The position numbers and the translations under genes are program-made. From Castellaniella sp036379515 (lineage in GTDB: Bacteria > Pseudomonadota > Gammaproteobacteria > Burkholderiales > Burkholderiaceae_B), in the NCBI RefSeq assembly GCF_036379515.1, contig NZ_DASVGN010000002.1, positions 27,689-91,688 of the forward strand: 64,000 nt of DNA, written 5' to 3'. This document shows positions 24,666 through 32,853 of this stretch, one piece after another. The stretch's first letter is position 1; every line of letters starts with the position of its first letter. Under the pieces are notes generated by a model, which saw only the letters and a list, made by a program, of their open reading frames with translations, had not been told where the DNA came from and did no database searches.

Positions 24666-26324
24666 ATGCGTGAACTTCAAGTCCTGTTGGGCTTTGGCGG
24701 GTTTGTCGCCCTGCTGCTGTGGGGCGTGCACATGGTGCAGACCGGCGTTCAGCGCGCATTTGGCAAAACCTTTGGCGTGTGGATGGGCCGCGCAATGGGG
24801 TCTCTGCCGCGGGCTTTCCTCACCGGATTGCTGATTACTGCCGCCATCCAAAGCAGCACGGCAACCGGGCTGATGATCACGGGCTTTGCCCAGGACGGGC
24901 TGGTCTCGCTGGTGCCCGGTCTTGCTGCCATGCTGGGAGCCAACGTCGGCACCACACTCATCGTCCAGGTGCTGTCATTCAATCCCACGTACCTGGCGCC
25001 AACCTTCATCCTGGTGGGCGTCTGGATGTTTCGCCACTACGTTCCAGGCAGGACCCGCGACTTGGGACGCGTCTTCATCGGTCTGGGCCTGTTGTTGCTG
25101 GCGCTGCACGAACTGGTCACACTTTTCGAACCCTTGAACAACGCTCCCATGCTGGGAGACGCCTTGCAAACGCTGGCGAGCATGCCACTCCTGGCGCTCG
25201 CCGCCAGCACGGCCCTGACGTGGGCCTCGCATTCCAGCGTAGCTGTCGTAGTGCTCATCATGTCATTGGCGCACCATGGGCTGGCAAGCTCGGAACTGGC
25301 GTACGTTCTGGTTCTGGGAGCGAACCTGGGGACGGCCATCAACCCCGTGCTGGAGAGCGGCCACGACGGCAATCCCGCATCGCGGCGGCTGCCCATGGGC
25401 AACCTGGGAACCCGCTGCGCCGGATGCCTGGTGGCCATGGCGCTGCTGCCGTGGGCAAACGACATCATGGGGGCGCTGGGCAGCGACCACGCTCACGCAG
25501 TCGCCAACTTTCACTTGCTCTTCAACCTGGTCGTCGCCGCCTGTTTCCTGCCAGCCATCTCGTACTACGCCCGCATCCTGCAGCGGCTGCTGCCCCGGCG
25601 CAGCGATCCCGACGACCCGGCACGCCCCCAATATCTGGACGACTCTGCTCACGAGGTCCCGGCCGTAGCATTGAGCCAAGCCGCACGCGAAGCACTGAGG
25701 CTGACCGACTTGCTGCGTGAGTCGCTGCGTCTGACGCAGCGCGCCCTGTTGCGTGAAGACGATCAGGCACTGACCAAGGCCCGCTATCTGAACAATGCCA
25801 TCGGGCAGCTGGACCAGTCCATCACCGCCTATCTGGCGACACAAGACCGCGAAAACCTGAGCGCGGATGATGAACAAACCCTCAAGGGCATCCTGACGTT
25901 TTCCACCAACATCGCGCACGCCGCCAGTCTCTCGGGTTCAGGCCTGCTCGGGCACGCCAGCCGGCTACAAAAAAAACATTGGCAATTTGACGCTGAACAG
26001 CAAACCGAACTGACGACCCTGCTGGAAAGGCTGCAGCGCAATCTGCGCCAGGCAGCCGCACTGTTCGTCGCAGCCGACCGCCAAGTGGCCCGAAATCTGG
26101 CCTTTGAGAAGGATTTCTTCCGCAACCTGGAAGCCAAAGCGGCCGACCGGCACCTGGAACGCATCAAGGCTGGGCGTATCGATGCCGTAGACGAAGGGGC
26201 TTTTTACCTGGAAGTCCTGCGTGACGCGAGCGGCGTCAACGTATGCCTGGTCAACGCGTCGGCCTACCCCGTCCTGGCCCGCTACGGAGAGCTGCGCCCC
26301 AACCGGCTGCGCGAGGCCGACTGA
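24666..26324 (+). CDS. Na/Pi cotransporter family protein with PhoU-like tail
   Basis: A 552-residue inner-membrane protein of the bacterial NptA/YjbB type. The two QSST-like repeats characteristic of Na/Pi carriers are present (AAIQSSTATG near residue 60 and TWASHSSVAVV near 190), together with GANVGTTL and GANLGTAINP. Residues from about 320 form a soluble helical PhoU-like domain. It is expected to move phosphate with sodium, probably outward in this family. It follows htpX at 18 bases and converges with polA. Confidence 0.9.
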   Translation: MRELQVLLGFGGFVALLLWGVHMVQTGVQRAFGKTFGVWMGRAMGSLPRAFLTGLLITAAIQSSTATGLMITGFAQDGLVSLVPGLAAMLGANVGTTLIVQVLSFNPTYLAPTFILVGVWMFRHYVPGRTRDLGRVFIGLGLLLLALHELVTLFEPLNNAPMLGDALQTLASMPLLALAASTALTWASHSSVAVVVLIMSLAHHGLASSELAYVLVLGANLGTAINPVLESGHDGNPASRRLPMGNLGTRCAGCLVAMALLPWANDIMGALGSDHAHAVANFHLLFNLVVAACFLPAISYYARILQRLLPRRSDPDDPARPQYLDDSAHEVPAVALSQAAREALRLTDLLRESLRLTQRALLREDDQALTKARYLNNAIGQLDQSITAYLATQDRENLSADDEQTLKGILTFSTNIAHAASLSGSGLLGHASRLQKKHWQFDAEQQTELTTLLERLQRNLRQAAALFVAADRQVARNLAFEKDFFRNLEAKAADRHLERIKAGRIDAVDEGAFYLEVLRDASGVNVCLVNASAYPVLARYGELRPNRLREAD

Positions 26325-26352
26325 ACGGGCGCCAAGGTAGGCCGACTCCGTG

Positions 26353-29073
26353 TCAGTGCGCTTCTCCCCAGTCGCGGCCGACCCCCACTTGGGCAATCAG
26401 GGGAACGGCCAATTCTGCTACGCTGGCCATCAGCTGCGGTACCCGTTCGCGCAGCAGCTCGACTTCGTCAGCCACGGCATCGAATACCAGTTCGTCGTGC
26501 ACCTGCATGACCATAAGACTGTGCAAGCCCTCGGTATCGATCCAATCCTGCACCGCCACCATCGCCATCTTGATGAGATCGGCTGCGGTCCCCTGCATGG
26601 GGGCGTTGATCGCGGCACGCTCGGCCGCCGCGACTCTAGGTCCTTTGGCGCCGGACAGCTCAGGAAAATACAAGCGTCGCCCGAAGACGGTCTCGACGTA
26701 TCCCTGTTCGCGCGCCTGCTTGCGGATACGCACCATGTACTCGGCAACCCCCGGATAGCGCATGAAATAGCGGTCTATATAAGACTTGGCAGCAGCACGC
26801 GTGATGCCCAGATTGGAAGCCAGGCCGAACTCGCCCATGCCATAGATCAAGCCGAAATTGATCGCCTTCGCCGCTCTCCGGTGCTCTGAATCCACCTGAT
26901 CCGGAGCCACACCGAACACCTCGGCGGCGGTCGCACGGTGAATGTCCTGCCCTTCGGCAAAGGCTCGCCGCAGATTCGTGTCACCCGACACATGAGCCAT
27001 GACCCGCAGTTCGATCTGCGAGTAATCGGCCGACACGATCTGCCCCAAACTGGAAATGAACGCCGACCGGACTCGCCGCCCTTCCGCCGTACGCACCGGA
27101 ATATTCTGCAAATTGGGATCGGAGGATGCCAGACGCCCGGTCACGACAGCCGCTTGCGCATAGCGTGTGTGGACCCTCCCGGTGCGGGGGTCCACCATGC
27201 GCGGCAACTTGTCGGTATAGGTGGATTTCAGCTTGGCAATGCCTCGGTAATCGAGCAACAGCCGGGGCAAAGGATAATCTGCAGCCAGCCGCGTGAGCAC
27301 CTCTTCATCGGTCGATGGCGCACCACCGGCGGTCTTGCGCACCACTGGCAAATGCATGCGCTCAAATAGAATTTCTCCCAGCTGCTTGGGGGAATTCAGA
27401 TTGAACGGCTGCCCGGCCAATGCATGAACCTGCGCTTCGAGCGCGATCATCTGCCCTCCCAGCTCATGGCTCTGTGTCGAAAGTGCCTGAACATCAATCG
27501 CCACCCCATTGCGCTCCACTTTCGTGAGCACGGCCGAGGTGCGCACCTCAAGGGCATAGATCCGGGCGAGCCCCGGTTCGGCCTGCACCTTGGGATAGAG
27601 CACTTGTTGCAGGCGCAACGTGAAATCTGCGTCTTCGGCGGCGTAATGGCCCGCGAGATGCACGTCCACCTCGTCAAAACCGATCTGGCGTGCCCCTTTG
27701 CCACACAGGTCCTCATAGGTGGTGCCCGTCACGCCCAGCCACTGGATGCACAAATCCTGCAAATTGACCCGGCGATGCGACTGCAGCACATAGGCCTGCA
27801 ACATGGTGTCGTGCTGCACCCCGCGCAACGACAGACCCTCGTTGGCAAACACATGGGTGTCGTATTTGGCGTGATGCAGCACCTTCGGGGCGTCAGGATC
27901 TTCGATCCAGGCACGCAGCTGCGCGAGCACCCAGGCACGATCCAATTGAGTGGGTGTGCCTGGCGCCGTATGGCCCACCGGAATATACGCAGCACGGCCT
28001 GGCTCGACGCAGACCGACAGCCCGACTAGCCGTGCAGCCATCGGGTCCAGGCTGGTCGTTTCAGTGTCCAGTGCCACCAGCGGCGCCGAACGGATACGGT
28101 CCATCCAGGCGGCAAAGCCCGCTTCGTCCAAAATGACGTCATAGTGCAATTCTGCCGGCGGCGGTGGGGCCTCGTGCGTCACACGGGCGTCTTGCTCAGG
28201 GAGCCTTTGGGAGTCTCCTGTCTCTTCACGCAGCCACGTGCGAAATCCATAGTCTTCATACAGCCGCAGCAGGTGGCCGCGATCGGGTGCTCGCAATTGC
28301 AGCGACGGCAACGAATGCGCCTCGGGCAAGTCGCAGTCGAGTTTGATCGTGAGGAGTTCGCGCGTGAGCGGAAACTGCTCGATGGCCTCCCGCAAATTGC
28401 TCCCCGCCACGCCTTTCACGGACGCCGCCTGCGCCACCAGCGCCTCGATACTGCCGTATTCCGACAGCCATTTGGCAGCCGTCTTGGGTCCTACCTTATC
28501 CACTCCAGGGACGTTGTCCACCGTGTCGCCCATCAGCATCAGATAATCGACAATGCGCTCGGGGGGCACTCCAAATTTCTTGATGACGCCCTCGCGATCC
28601 AGACGATCGTTGGTCATAGTGTTGATGAGTTCGACCCGATCACCCACCAACTGGGCCAAGTCCTTGTCGCCCGTGGAAATAATGGTATAAAAGCCACCTT
28701 CGCTCGCCATACGGGCAAGCGTGCCAATCACGTCATCGGCTTCCACTCCCGGTTGCACAATGACGCTCCAGCCCAACGCACGGGCAGCCTCATGAATAGG
28801 CTCTATCTGGCTACGCATGTCGGGAGGCATAGGCGGCCGATTGGCCTTGTACTGCGGATAGAGCTGGTTGCGAAACGAGCCACCATGCGCGTCAAACACG
28901 CAAGCGCCGTACTCGGCCACATCCTTGTAATCAAGCAGCAGCCTCCGTAACATGGAGATGACGCCGTACAGGGCTCCAGTGGGTTCGCCACGCGCATTGC
29001 GCAGATCGGGCAAGGCATGATAGGCACGATACAAATAGCTGGACCCATCCACAAGCAACAAGGTTTTTTTCAT
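26353..29073 (-). CDS. polA: DNA polymerase I
   Basis: A 906-residue repair and Okazaki-fragment polymerase. The N-terminal 5'-nuclease domain starts MKKTLLLVDGSSYLYRAYHA. The 3'-5' proofreading domain has an intact DTETTSLDP motif, and the polymerase domain has SADYSQIELR, the FGLIYGMGEFGLA O-helix and VHDELVF. The canonical start ATG is at 29073-29071. On the plus strand, the ATG of the divergent LOG-family gene is at 29072-29074, so the two start codons overlap and each leader must lie inside the other's coding region. No good ribosome site precedes this ATG. Confidence 0.97.
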   Translation of the reverse strand: MKKTLLLVDGSSYLYRAYHALPDLRNARGEPTGALYGVISMLRRLLLDYKDVAEYGACVFDAHGGSFRNQLYPQYKANRPPMPPDMRSQIEPIHEAARALGWSVIVQPGVEADDVIGTLARMASEGGFYTIISTGDKDLAQLVGDRVELINTMTNDRLDREGVIKKFGVPPERIVDYLMLMGDTVDNVPGVDKVGPKTAAKWLSEYGSIEALVAQAASVKGVAGSNLREAIEQFPLTRELLTIKLDCDLPEAHSLPSLQLRAPDRGHLLRLYEDYGFRTWLREETGDSQRLPEQDARVTHEAPPPPAELHYDVILDEAGFAAWMDRIRSAPLVALDTETTSLDPMAARLVGLSVCVEPGRAAYIPVGHTAPGTPTQLDRAWVLAQLRAWIEDPDAPKVLHHAKYDTHVFANEGLSLRGVQHDTMLQAYVLQSHRRVNLQDLCIQWLGVTGTTYEDLCGKGARQIGFDEVDVHLAGHYAAEDADFTLRLQQVLYPKVQAEPGLARIYALEVRTSAVLTKVERNGVAIDVQALSTQSHELGGQMIALEAQVHALAGQPFNLNSPKQLGEILFERMHLPVVRKTAGGAPSTDEEVLTRLAADYPLPRLLLDYRGIAKLKSTYTDKLPRMVDPRTGRVHTRYAQAAVVTGRLASSDPNLQNIPVRTAEGRRVRSAFISSLGQIVSADYSQIELRVMAHVSGDTNLRRAFAEGQDIHRATAAEVFGVAPDQVDSEHRRAAKAINFGLIYGMGEFGLASNLGITRAAAKSYIDRYFMRYPGVAEYMVRIRKQAREQGYVETVFGRRLYFPELSGAKGPRVAAAERAAINAPMQGTAADLIKMAMVAVQDWIDTEGLHSLMVMQVHDELVFDAVADEVELLRERVPQLMASVAELAVPLIAQVGVGRDWGEAH

Positions 29074-29737
29074 GACAAACAATAAAGAAGTCTCGGCAGA
29101 ACAGCAGATAGCCACGATTGGACAAGAAATGCGCGTGGCCAACAAGGCATTCGAGAGCATAGGGCCGGGCATCAGTCTCTTTGGCAGCGCCCGTATCCCT
29201 CGCGATCACCCATTCTACAAGCTGGGTCTGGAACTCGGCGCGCGCATCGCGCGCCTGGGCGTGCCGGTCATCGCAGGGGGCGGGCCCGGCATGATGGAAG
29301 CCGCCAATCGGGGCGCCTTCGAAGCCGGTGGGCGCAGCGTAGGGCTGAACATCCACCTGCCACGAGAAACCACCAACAATCCCTACCAGACCGACAGCCT
29401 GCACTTCGAACACTTCAGTTCGCGCAAGGCGACATTCTTCGAGCACAGCCTTGCCTACGTCGTGCTGCCAGGCGGGTTCGGCACGCTCGACGAACTCTTT
29501 GAGGCCATCACGCTGATCCAGACGCACAAGCACCCGCCGGTCCCCGTCATCCTGGTGGGAACCGCTTTCTGGTCAGGCCTGATCAGCTGGATTCGCAGTC
29601 AGCCCATGGCCCACGAAATGATCGGGCCTTCGGGGTTGGAACGCATCCTGGTCACCGACGACCTCGACGAGGTCATTCAACGGGTTCAAGAAGCCATTGC
29701 GGCCGAGGCCAGCCAAGAACCCGCTCTGCCGGGGTGA
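29072..29737 (+). CDS. LOG-family (TIGR00730) nucleotide phosphoribohydrolase-like protein
   Basis: A 221-residue Rossmann-fold protein of the lysine-decarboxylase-like/LOG group, members of which cleave cytokinin or purine nucleoside 5'-monophosphates. The signature GGGPGMMEAANRGA and PGGFGTLDELFEA motifs are present. The start at 29072 has AAGG about eight bases upstream and overlaps the divergent polA start codon. A later ATG at 29129 (residue 20) is the alternative, which would leave a 55-base gap. The true substrate is unknown. Confidence 0.88.
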   Translation: MTNNKEVSAEQQIATIGQEMRVANKAFESIGPGISLFGSARIPRDHPFYKLGLELGARIARLGVPVIAGGGPGMMEAANRGAFEAGGRSVGLNIHLPRETTNNPYQTDSLHFEHFSSRKATFFEHSLAYVVLPGGFGTLDELFEAITLIQTHKHPPVPVILVGTAFWSGLISWIRSQPMAHEMIGPSGLERILVTDDLDEVIQRVQEAIAAEASQEPALPG

Positions 29738-29799
29738 CCATCAGGGTAATGCTCAATGCACTGCAGTAATCTCCTGAGTTAATATCACGCCTTGTCACC

Positions 29800-29824
29800 G
29801 TGCCTGGCAGCCGCTGCCTGGCAC
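29800..29824 (+). promoter_or_regulatory. Stem-loop in the leader of the amino-acid ABC operon
   Basis: GTGCCTGGCAG (29800-29810) pairs with CTGCCTGGCAC (29814-29824) with a single T/T mismatch and a three-base loop. It ends three bases before the CAGGAG ribosome site of the binding-protein gene. No U-run follows, so it is not a terminator. A role in mRNA stability or translation control is inference. Confidence 0.5.
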
Positions 29825-29839
29825 TCCAGGAGATCACCC

Positions 29840-30631
29840 ATGAAAACCCCTTTGCTCAGTGCAGCACTGTTGCTGACGGCTGGCCTGATGGCCAGCATGA
29901 GCTCAATTGCTCAGGCCAAAGACCTCAGAATCGCTACTGAAGCAGGCTACCCTCCCTTTGAGTACCGGAATACCAACGGACAGCTCGAAGGCTTCGACAT
30001 CGACATCGGCAACGAGCTCTGCAAGCGCATGAACCGGAACTGTGTGTGGATAGACCAGTCGTTCGATGGCCTCATCCCAGGCCTGCAGGCCCGCAAGTTC
30101 GACCTTGCCGATTCCACCATGACGGCCACCGAAGCACGCAAGAAGGTCATCGATTTTTCCATTCCTCTCTACATCGTGCCGGTCAAGCTGATGGTCAAGA
30201 AGGGCAGCGGCCTGGAACCCACCGCCGAGTCCTTGAAGGGTAAACGGGTGGGTGTCCAGCAAGGCACCACCATGGAAACCTACGCCCGCAAATACTGGGC
30301 ACCCAAAGGCGTCAACGTCGTTGCGTATCCAAGCTACACCAATGCATTCGTGGACGTCACGGCGGGCCGTCTGGACGCCACCTTCCAGGAAGCGCAAAGT
30401 GCGGTCGAGGGTTTCCTCAACAAGCCCGAAGGCAAAAACTACGAGCTGGCTTCGATGACTCTCGATGACACCATCCTGAACGAGCCTATCGCCCTGGGAA
30501 TCCGCAAAGGCAACACGGCCCTGGAAACCGAAGTCAACAAAACGCTCAAAAGCATGGAAGCCGATGGAACCCTGCAGAAGTTTTCAAAAAAATACTTCGC
30601 AGAAGGCAACATCAAATTTCCCGCTCCATGA
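29840..30631 (+). CDS. Polar amino-acid ABC transporter, periplasmic binding protein
   Basis: A 263-residue family-3 solute-binding protein resembling HisJ/ArgT. Residues 1-26 look like a signal peptide with cleavage after AQA. The mature start KDLRIATEAGYPPFEY, the GFDIDIGNEL segment and the QSFDGLIPGLQARKFD block are typical of lysine/arginine/ornithine or histidine binders. The ATG at 29840 has CAGGAG seven bases upstream. It heads an operon with two permeases and an ATPase. The ligand is inferred as a basic amino acid. Confidence 0.92.
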   Translation: MKTPLLSAALLLTAGLMASMSSIAQAKDLRIATEAGYPPFEYRNTNGQLEGFDIDIGNELCKRMNRNCVWIDQSFDGLIPGLQARKFDLADSTMTATEARKKVIDFSIPLYIVPVKLMVKKGSGLEPTAESLKGKRVGVQQGTTMETYARKYWAPKGVNVVAYPSYTNAFVDVTAGRLDATFQEAQSAVEGFLNKPEGKNYELASMTLDDTILNEPIALGIRKGNTALETEVNKTLKSMEADGTLQKFSKKYFAEGNIKFPAP

Positions 30632-30637
30632 TTGAAT

Positions 30638-30662
30638 GGGGTGCGGGCACGCTCCCCACCCC
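30638..30662 (+). promoter_or_regulatory. Intercistronic stem-loop between binding-protein and permease genes
   Basis: GGGGTG (30638-30643) pairs with CACCCC (30657-30662); after one C/C mismatch the stem continues for two G-C pairs and a G/T. A short T-rich stretch (GTTTCTCTT) follows. It stands seven bases after the binding-protein stop, the usual place for a partial terminator or 3'-end protector that keeps binding protein in excess over the membrane subunits. Confidence 0.55.
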
Positions 30663-30679
30663 GTTTCTCTTCCCGCTCC

Positions 30680-31369
30680 ATGTTTCTTAACGGCTACGGC
30701 CCCCTCCTTCTCGCCGGCACCTGGGTCACGATCCAGCTTGCGCTGCTGTCCCTGGTCGTGGCTGTGGGTCTGGGCCTGCTGGGTGCGTGGGCAAAGCTTT
30801 CAGGGCTACGCCTGGCACGCTGGCTGGCCACGGCCTACACCACCTTGATCCGGGGCGTGCCCGACCTGGTTTTGATGCTGCTGATTTTCTTCAGCATGCA
30901 GATCTATCTCAACGACATCACAGACTGGCTCGGACTGGACTCCATCAACATCGACCCCTTTGCTGCAGGCGTCGTCACGCTGGGATTCATCTACGGCGCG
31001 TATTTTGCCGAGACCTTCCGCGGTGCATTCATGGCGGTGCCTCACGGGCAGCTTGAATCGGCAACAGCCTACGGCATGCGTGAATTTCAGGTGTTCCGAC
31101 GCGTTCTGTTCCCGCAGATGATGCGGCACGCGCTGCCCGGGATCGGCAACAACTGGCAGGTGCTGCTCAAGTCTACGGCACTCGTGTCGCTCATCGGTCT
31201 TACCGACGTGGTGAAGGTGGCACAGGACGCTGGCAACGTGACGTTTCGCGTCTTTCTCTTCATCAGCCTGACCGGGATCATCTACCTGGTCCTCACGACA
31301 GTCTCCAACGTGGTCCTTTACTGGCTCTACAAGCGCTATACCGTGGGCGTGCGCGAGGTCGCTCTATGA
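30680..31369 (+). CDS. Polar amino-acid ABC transporter permease (HisQ-like)
   Basis: A 229-residue inner-membrane subunit with about five hydrophobic helices. The EAA-type cytoplasmic loop that contacts the ATPase is visible (ESATAYGMREFQVFRRVLFPQ). The ATG at 30680 begins MFLNGYGPLLL as in HisQ-type proteins; the ribosome site is poor. Its stop overlaps the start of the second permease gene, consistent with a HisQ/HisM heterodimer. Confidence 0.92.
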   Translation: MFLNGYGPLLLAGTWVTIQLALLSLVVAVGLGLLGAWAKLSGLRLARWLATAYTTLIRGVPDLVLMLLIFFSMQIYLNDITDWLGLDSINIDPFAAGVVTLGFIYGAYFAETFRGAFMAVPHGQLESATAYGMREFQVFRRVLFPQMMRHALPGIGNNWQVLLKSTALVSLIGLTDVVKVAQDAGNVTFRVFLFISLTGIIYLVLTTVSNVVLYWLYKRYTVGVREVAL

Positions 31370-32076
31370 GCGACGTACTCAGCCAGTTCTGGCAGGCCTA
31401 CCTGTATTCCAGCAATGGCGCGTTCTCAGGCATGGCCGTCACGCTCTGGCTGCTGGTGTTGTCAGTCGCGATGGGATTCGTGATATCGCTTTTTCTATCC
31501 GTGGCGCGTGTGTCACCACGCCGCTGGATCTCAGTCCCCGTCTGGCTTTTTACCTATATCTTCCGAGGGACCCCACTTTACGTACAGATCCTGTTCATCT
31601 ACGCCGGCGTCTACAGTCTGGACTTCGTCAAACACACTCCCAGCCTGGCCGCATTTTTCCAAAGCGGCTTCGATTGTCTGGTGCTGGCGCTTACGCTGAA
31701 CACGGCAGCCTACACGACAGAAATTTTTGCGGGTGCCATACGCGCCACCAGTGCCGGTGAGATCGAATCCGCCCGCGCGTTCGGCATGACGCGCTTCACG
31801 CTCTACCGCCGCATCATCCTGCCCTCTGCACTCAGGCGCGCCCTGCCGGCTTACAGCAACGAAGTCATCCTGATGCTGCACGCCACCTCGCTCGCCTTCA
31901 CGGCCACTGTCCCTGACATTCTCAAAATCGCGCGCGACGCCAACTCCGCCACCTATCAGACCTTCGCCTCGTACGGCATTGCAGCGCTGCTCTATCTATG
32001 CCTGTCATTTACACTGATCTGGCTCTTTCGCCAATACGAGCGGCGCGTACTGGCTTACCTGAGTATTCACCGATAA
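31366..32076 (+). CDS. Polar amino-acid ABC transporter permease (HisM-like)
   Basis: A 236-residue partner permease with about five membrane helices and the EAA loop (IESARAFGMTRFTLYRRIILPSALRRALP). The IFRGTPLYVQ segment near residue 65 is the family hallmark. The ATG overlaps the previous stop by four bases. The ATPase gene follows after four bases. Confidence 0.92.
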   Translation: MSDVLSQFWQAYLYSSNGAFSGMAVTLWLLVLSVAMGFVISLFLSVARVSPRRWISVPVWLFTYIFRGTPLYVQILFIYAGVYSLDFVKHTPSLAAFFQSGFDCLVLALTLNTAAYTTEIFAGAIRATSAGEIESARAFGMTRFTLYRRIILPSALRRALPAYSNEVILMLHATSLAFTATVPDILKIARDANSATYQTFASYGIAALLYLCLSFTLIWLFRQYERRVLAYLSIHR

Positions 32077-32080
32077 CACC

Positions 32081-32848
32081 ATGTCCACACTCGAAGTTCT
32101 CAACATCCACAAAAGTTATGGCGACCACGAGGTGCTCAAAGGTGTGTCACTCACTGCAAACGCAGGCGACGTGATCTGCATCGTAGGCTCCAGCGGGTCA
32201 GGAAAATCCACATTCCTGCGCTGTATCAACTTTCTTGAGCGGCCCAGCGAAGGCTCCGTGTCCCTGAACGGCGAAGTGCTCAAGACGGTCCGTGACAAGC
32301 ATGGGGAAACCCACGCTACCGATCTGGACCAATTGCGACGCCTGCGCACGAAGCTGGCCATGGTGTTCCAACATTTCAACCTATGGGCTCACATGAACGT
32401 GCTTGGTAACGTCATCGAAGCGCCCACGCAGGTTCTCAAACTGAGCAAAGCCGAAGCCACAGAGCGCGCACGCCATTACCTGGCCAAGGTGGGCCTGCCG
32501 GCCAGTGTCGAAACACAGTATCCGTCGTCGCTCTCGGGCGGTCAGCAGCAACGGGTCGCCATTGCCCGAGCCCTGGCCATGGAGCCCGACGTCATGTTGT
32601 TCGACGAACCCACTTCGGCGCTGGACCCGGAGCTGGTGGGCGAAGTCCTGAAAGTCATGCAAAAGCTTGCAGAGGAAGGCCGGACCATGCTGGTCGTGAC
32701 CCACGAGATGGGCTTCGCACGCAATCTTGCGTCTCAGGTCATGTTTCTGCACCAAGGGCTGGCCGAAGAAGTCGGCAAACCGTCCGACGTGCTAGACCAC
32801 CCCAAGAGCCCGCGCCTGCAGCAGTTCCTGTCAGGCAACCTGAAGTAG
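32081..32848 (+). CDS. Polar amino-acid ABC transporter ATPase (HisP-like)
   Basis: A 255-residue ABC ATPase: Walker A GSSGSGKST, Q-loop MVFQHFNLW, signature LSGGQQQRVAIARAL, Walker B VMLFDEPTSALDPE and the switch His in VVTHEMGFA. The insertion after Walker A (DKHGETHATDLDQLRRLR) matches HisP-type ATPases rather than GlnQ. It closes the four-gene importer and converges with the esterase-GNAT gene at a five-base gap; no clear terminator is seen there. Confidence 0.94.
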   Translation: MSTLEVLNIHKSYGDHEVLKGVSLTANAGDVICIVGSSGSGKSTFLRCINFLERPSEGSVSLNGEVLKTVRDKHGETHATDLDQLRRLRTKLAMVFQHFNLWAHMNVLGNVIEAPTQVLKLSKAEATERARHYLAKVGLPASVETQYPSSLSGGQQQRVAIARALAMEPDVMLFDEPTSALDPELVGEVLKVMQKLAEEGRTMLVVTHEMGFARNLASQVMFLHQGLAEEVGKPSDVLDHPKSPRLQQFLSGNLK

Positions 32849-32853
32849 CTGAC

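Noticed and set aside
32849..32853. Terminator between the importer ATPase gene and the esterase-GNAT gene
   Set aside because: Only five bases separate the stops, and the surrounding sequence gives at most a weak imperfect stem without a U-run.
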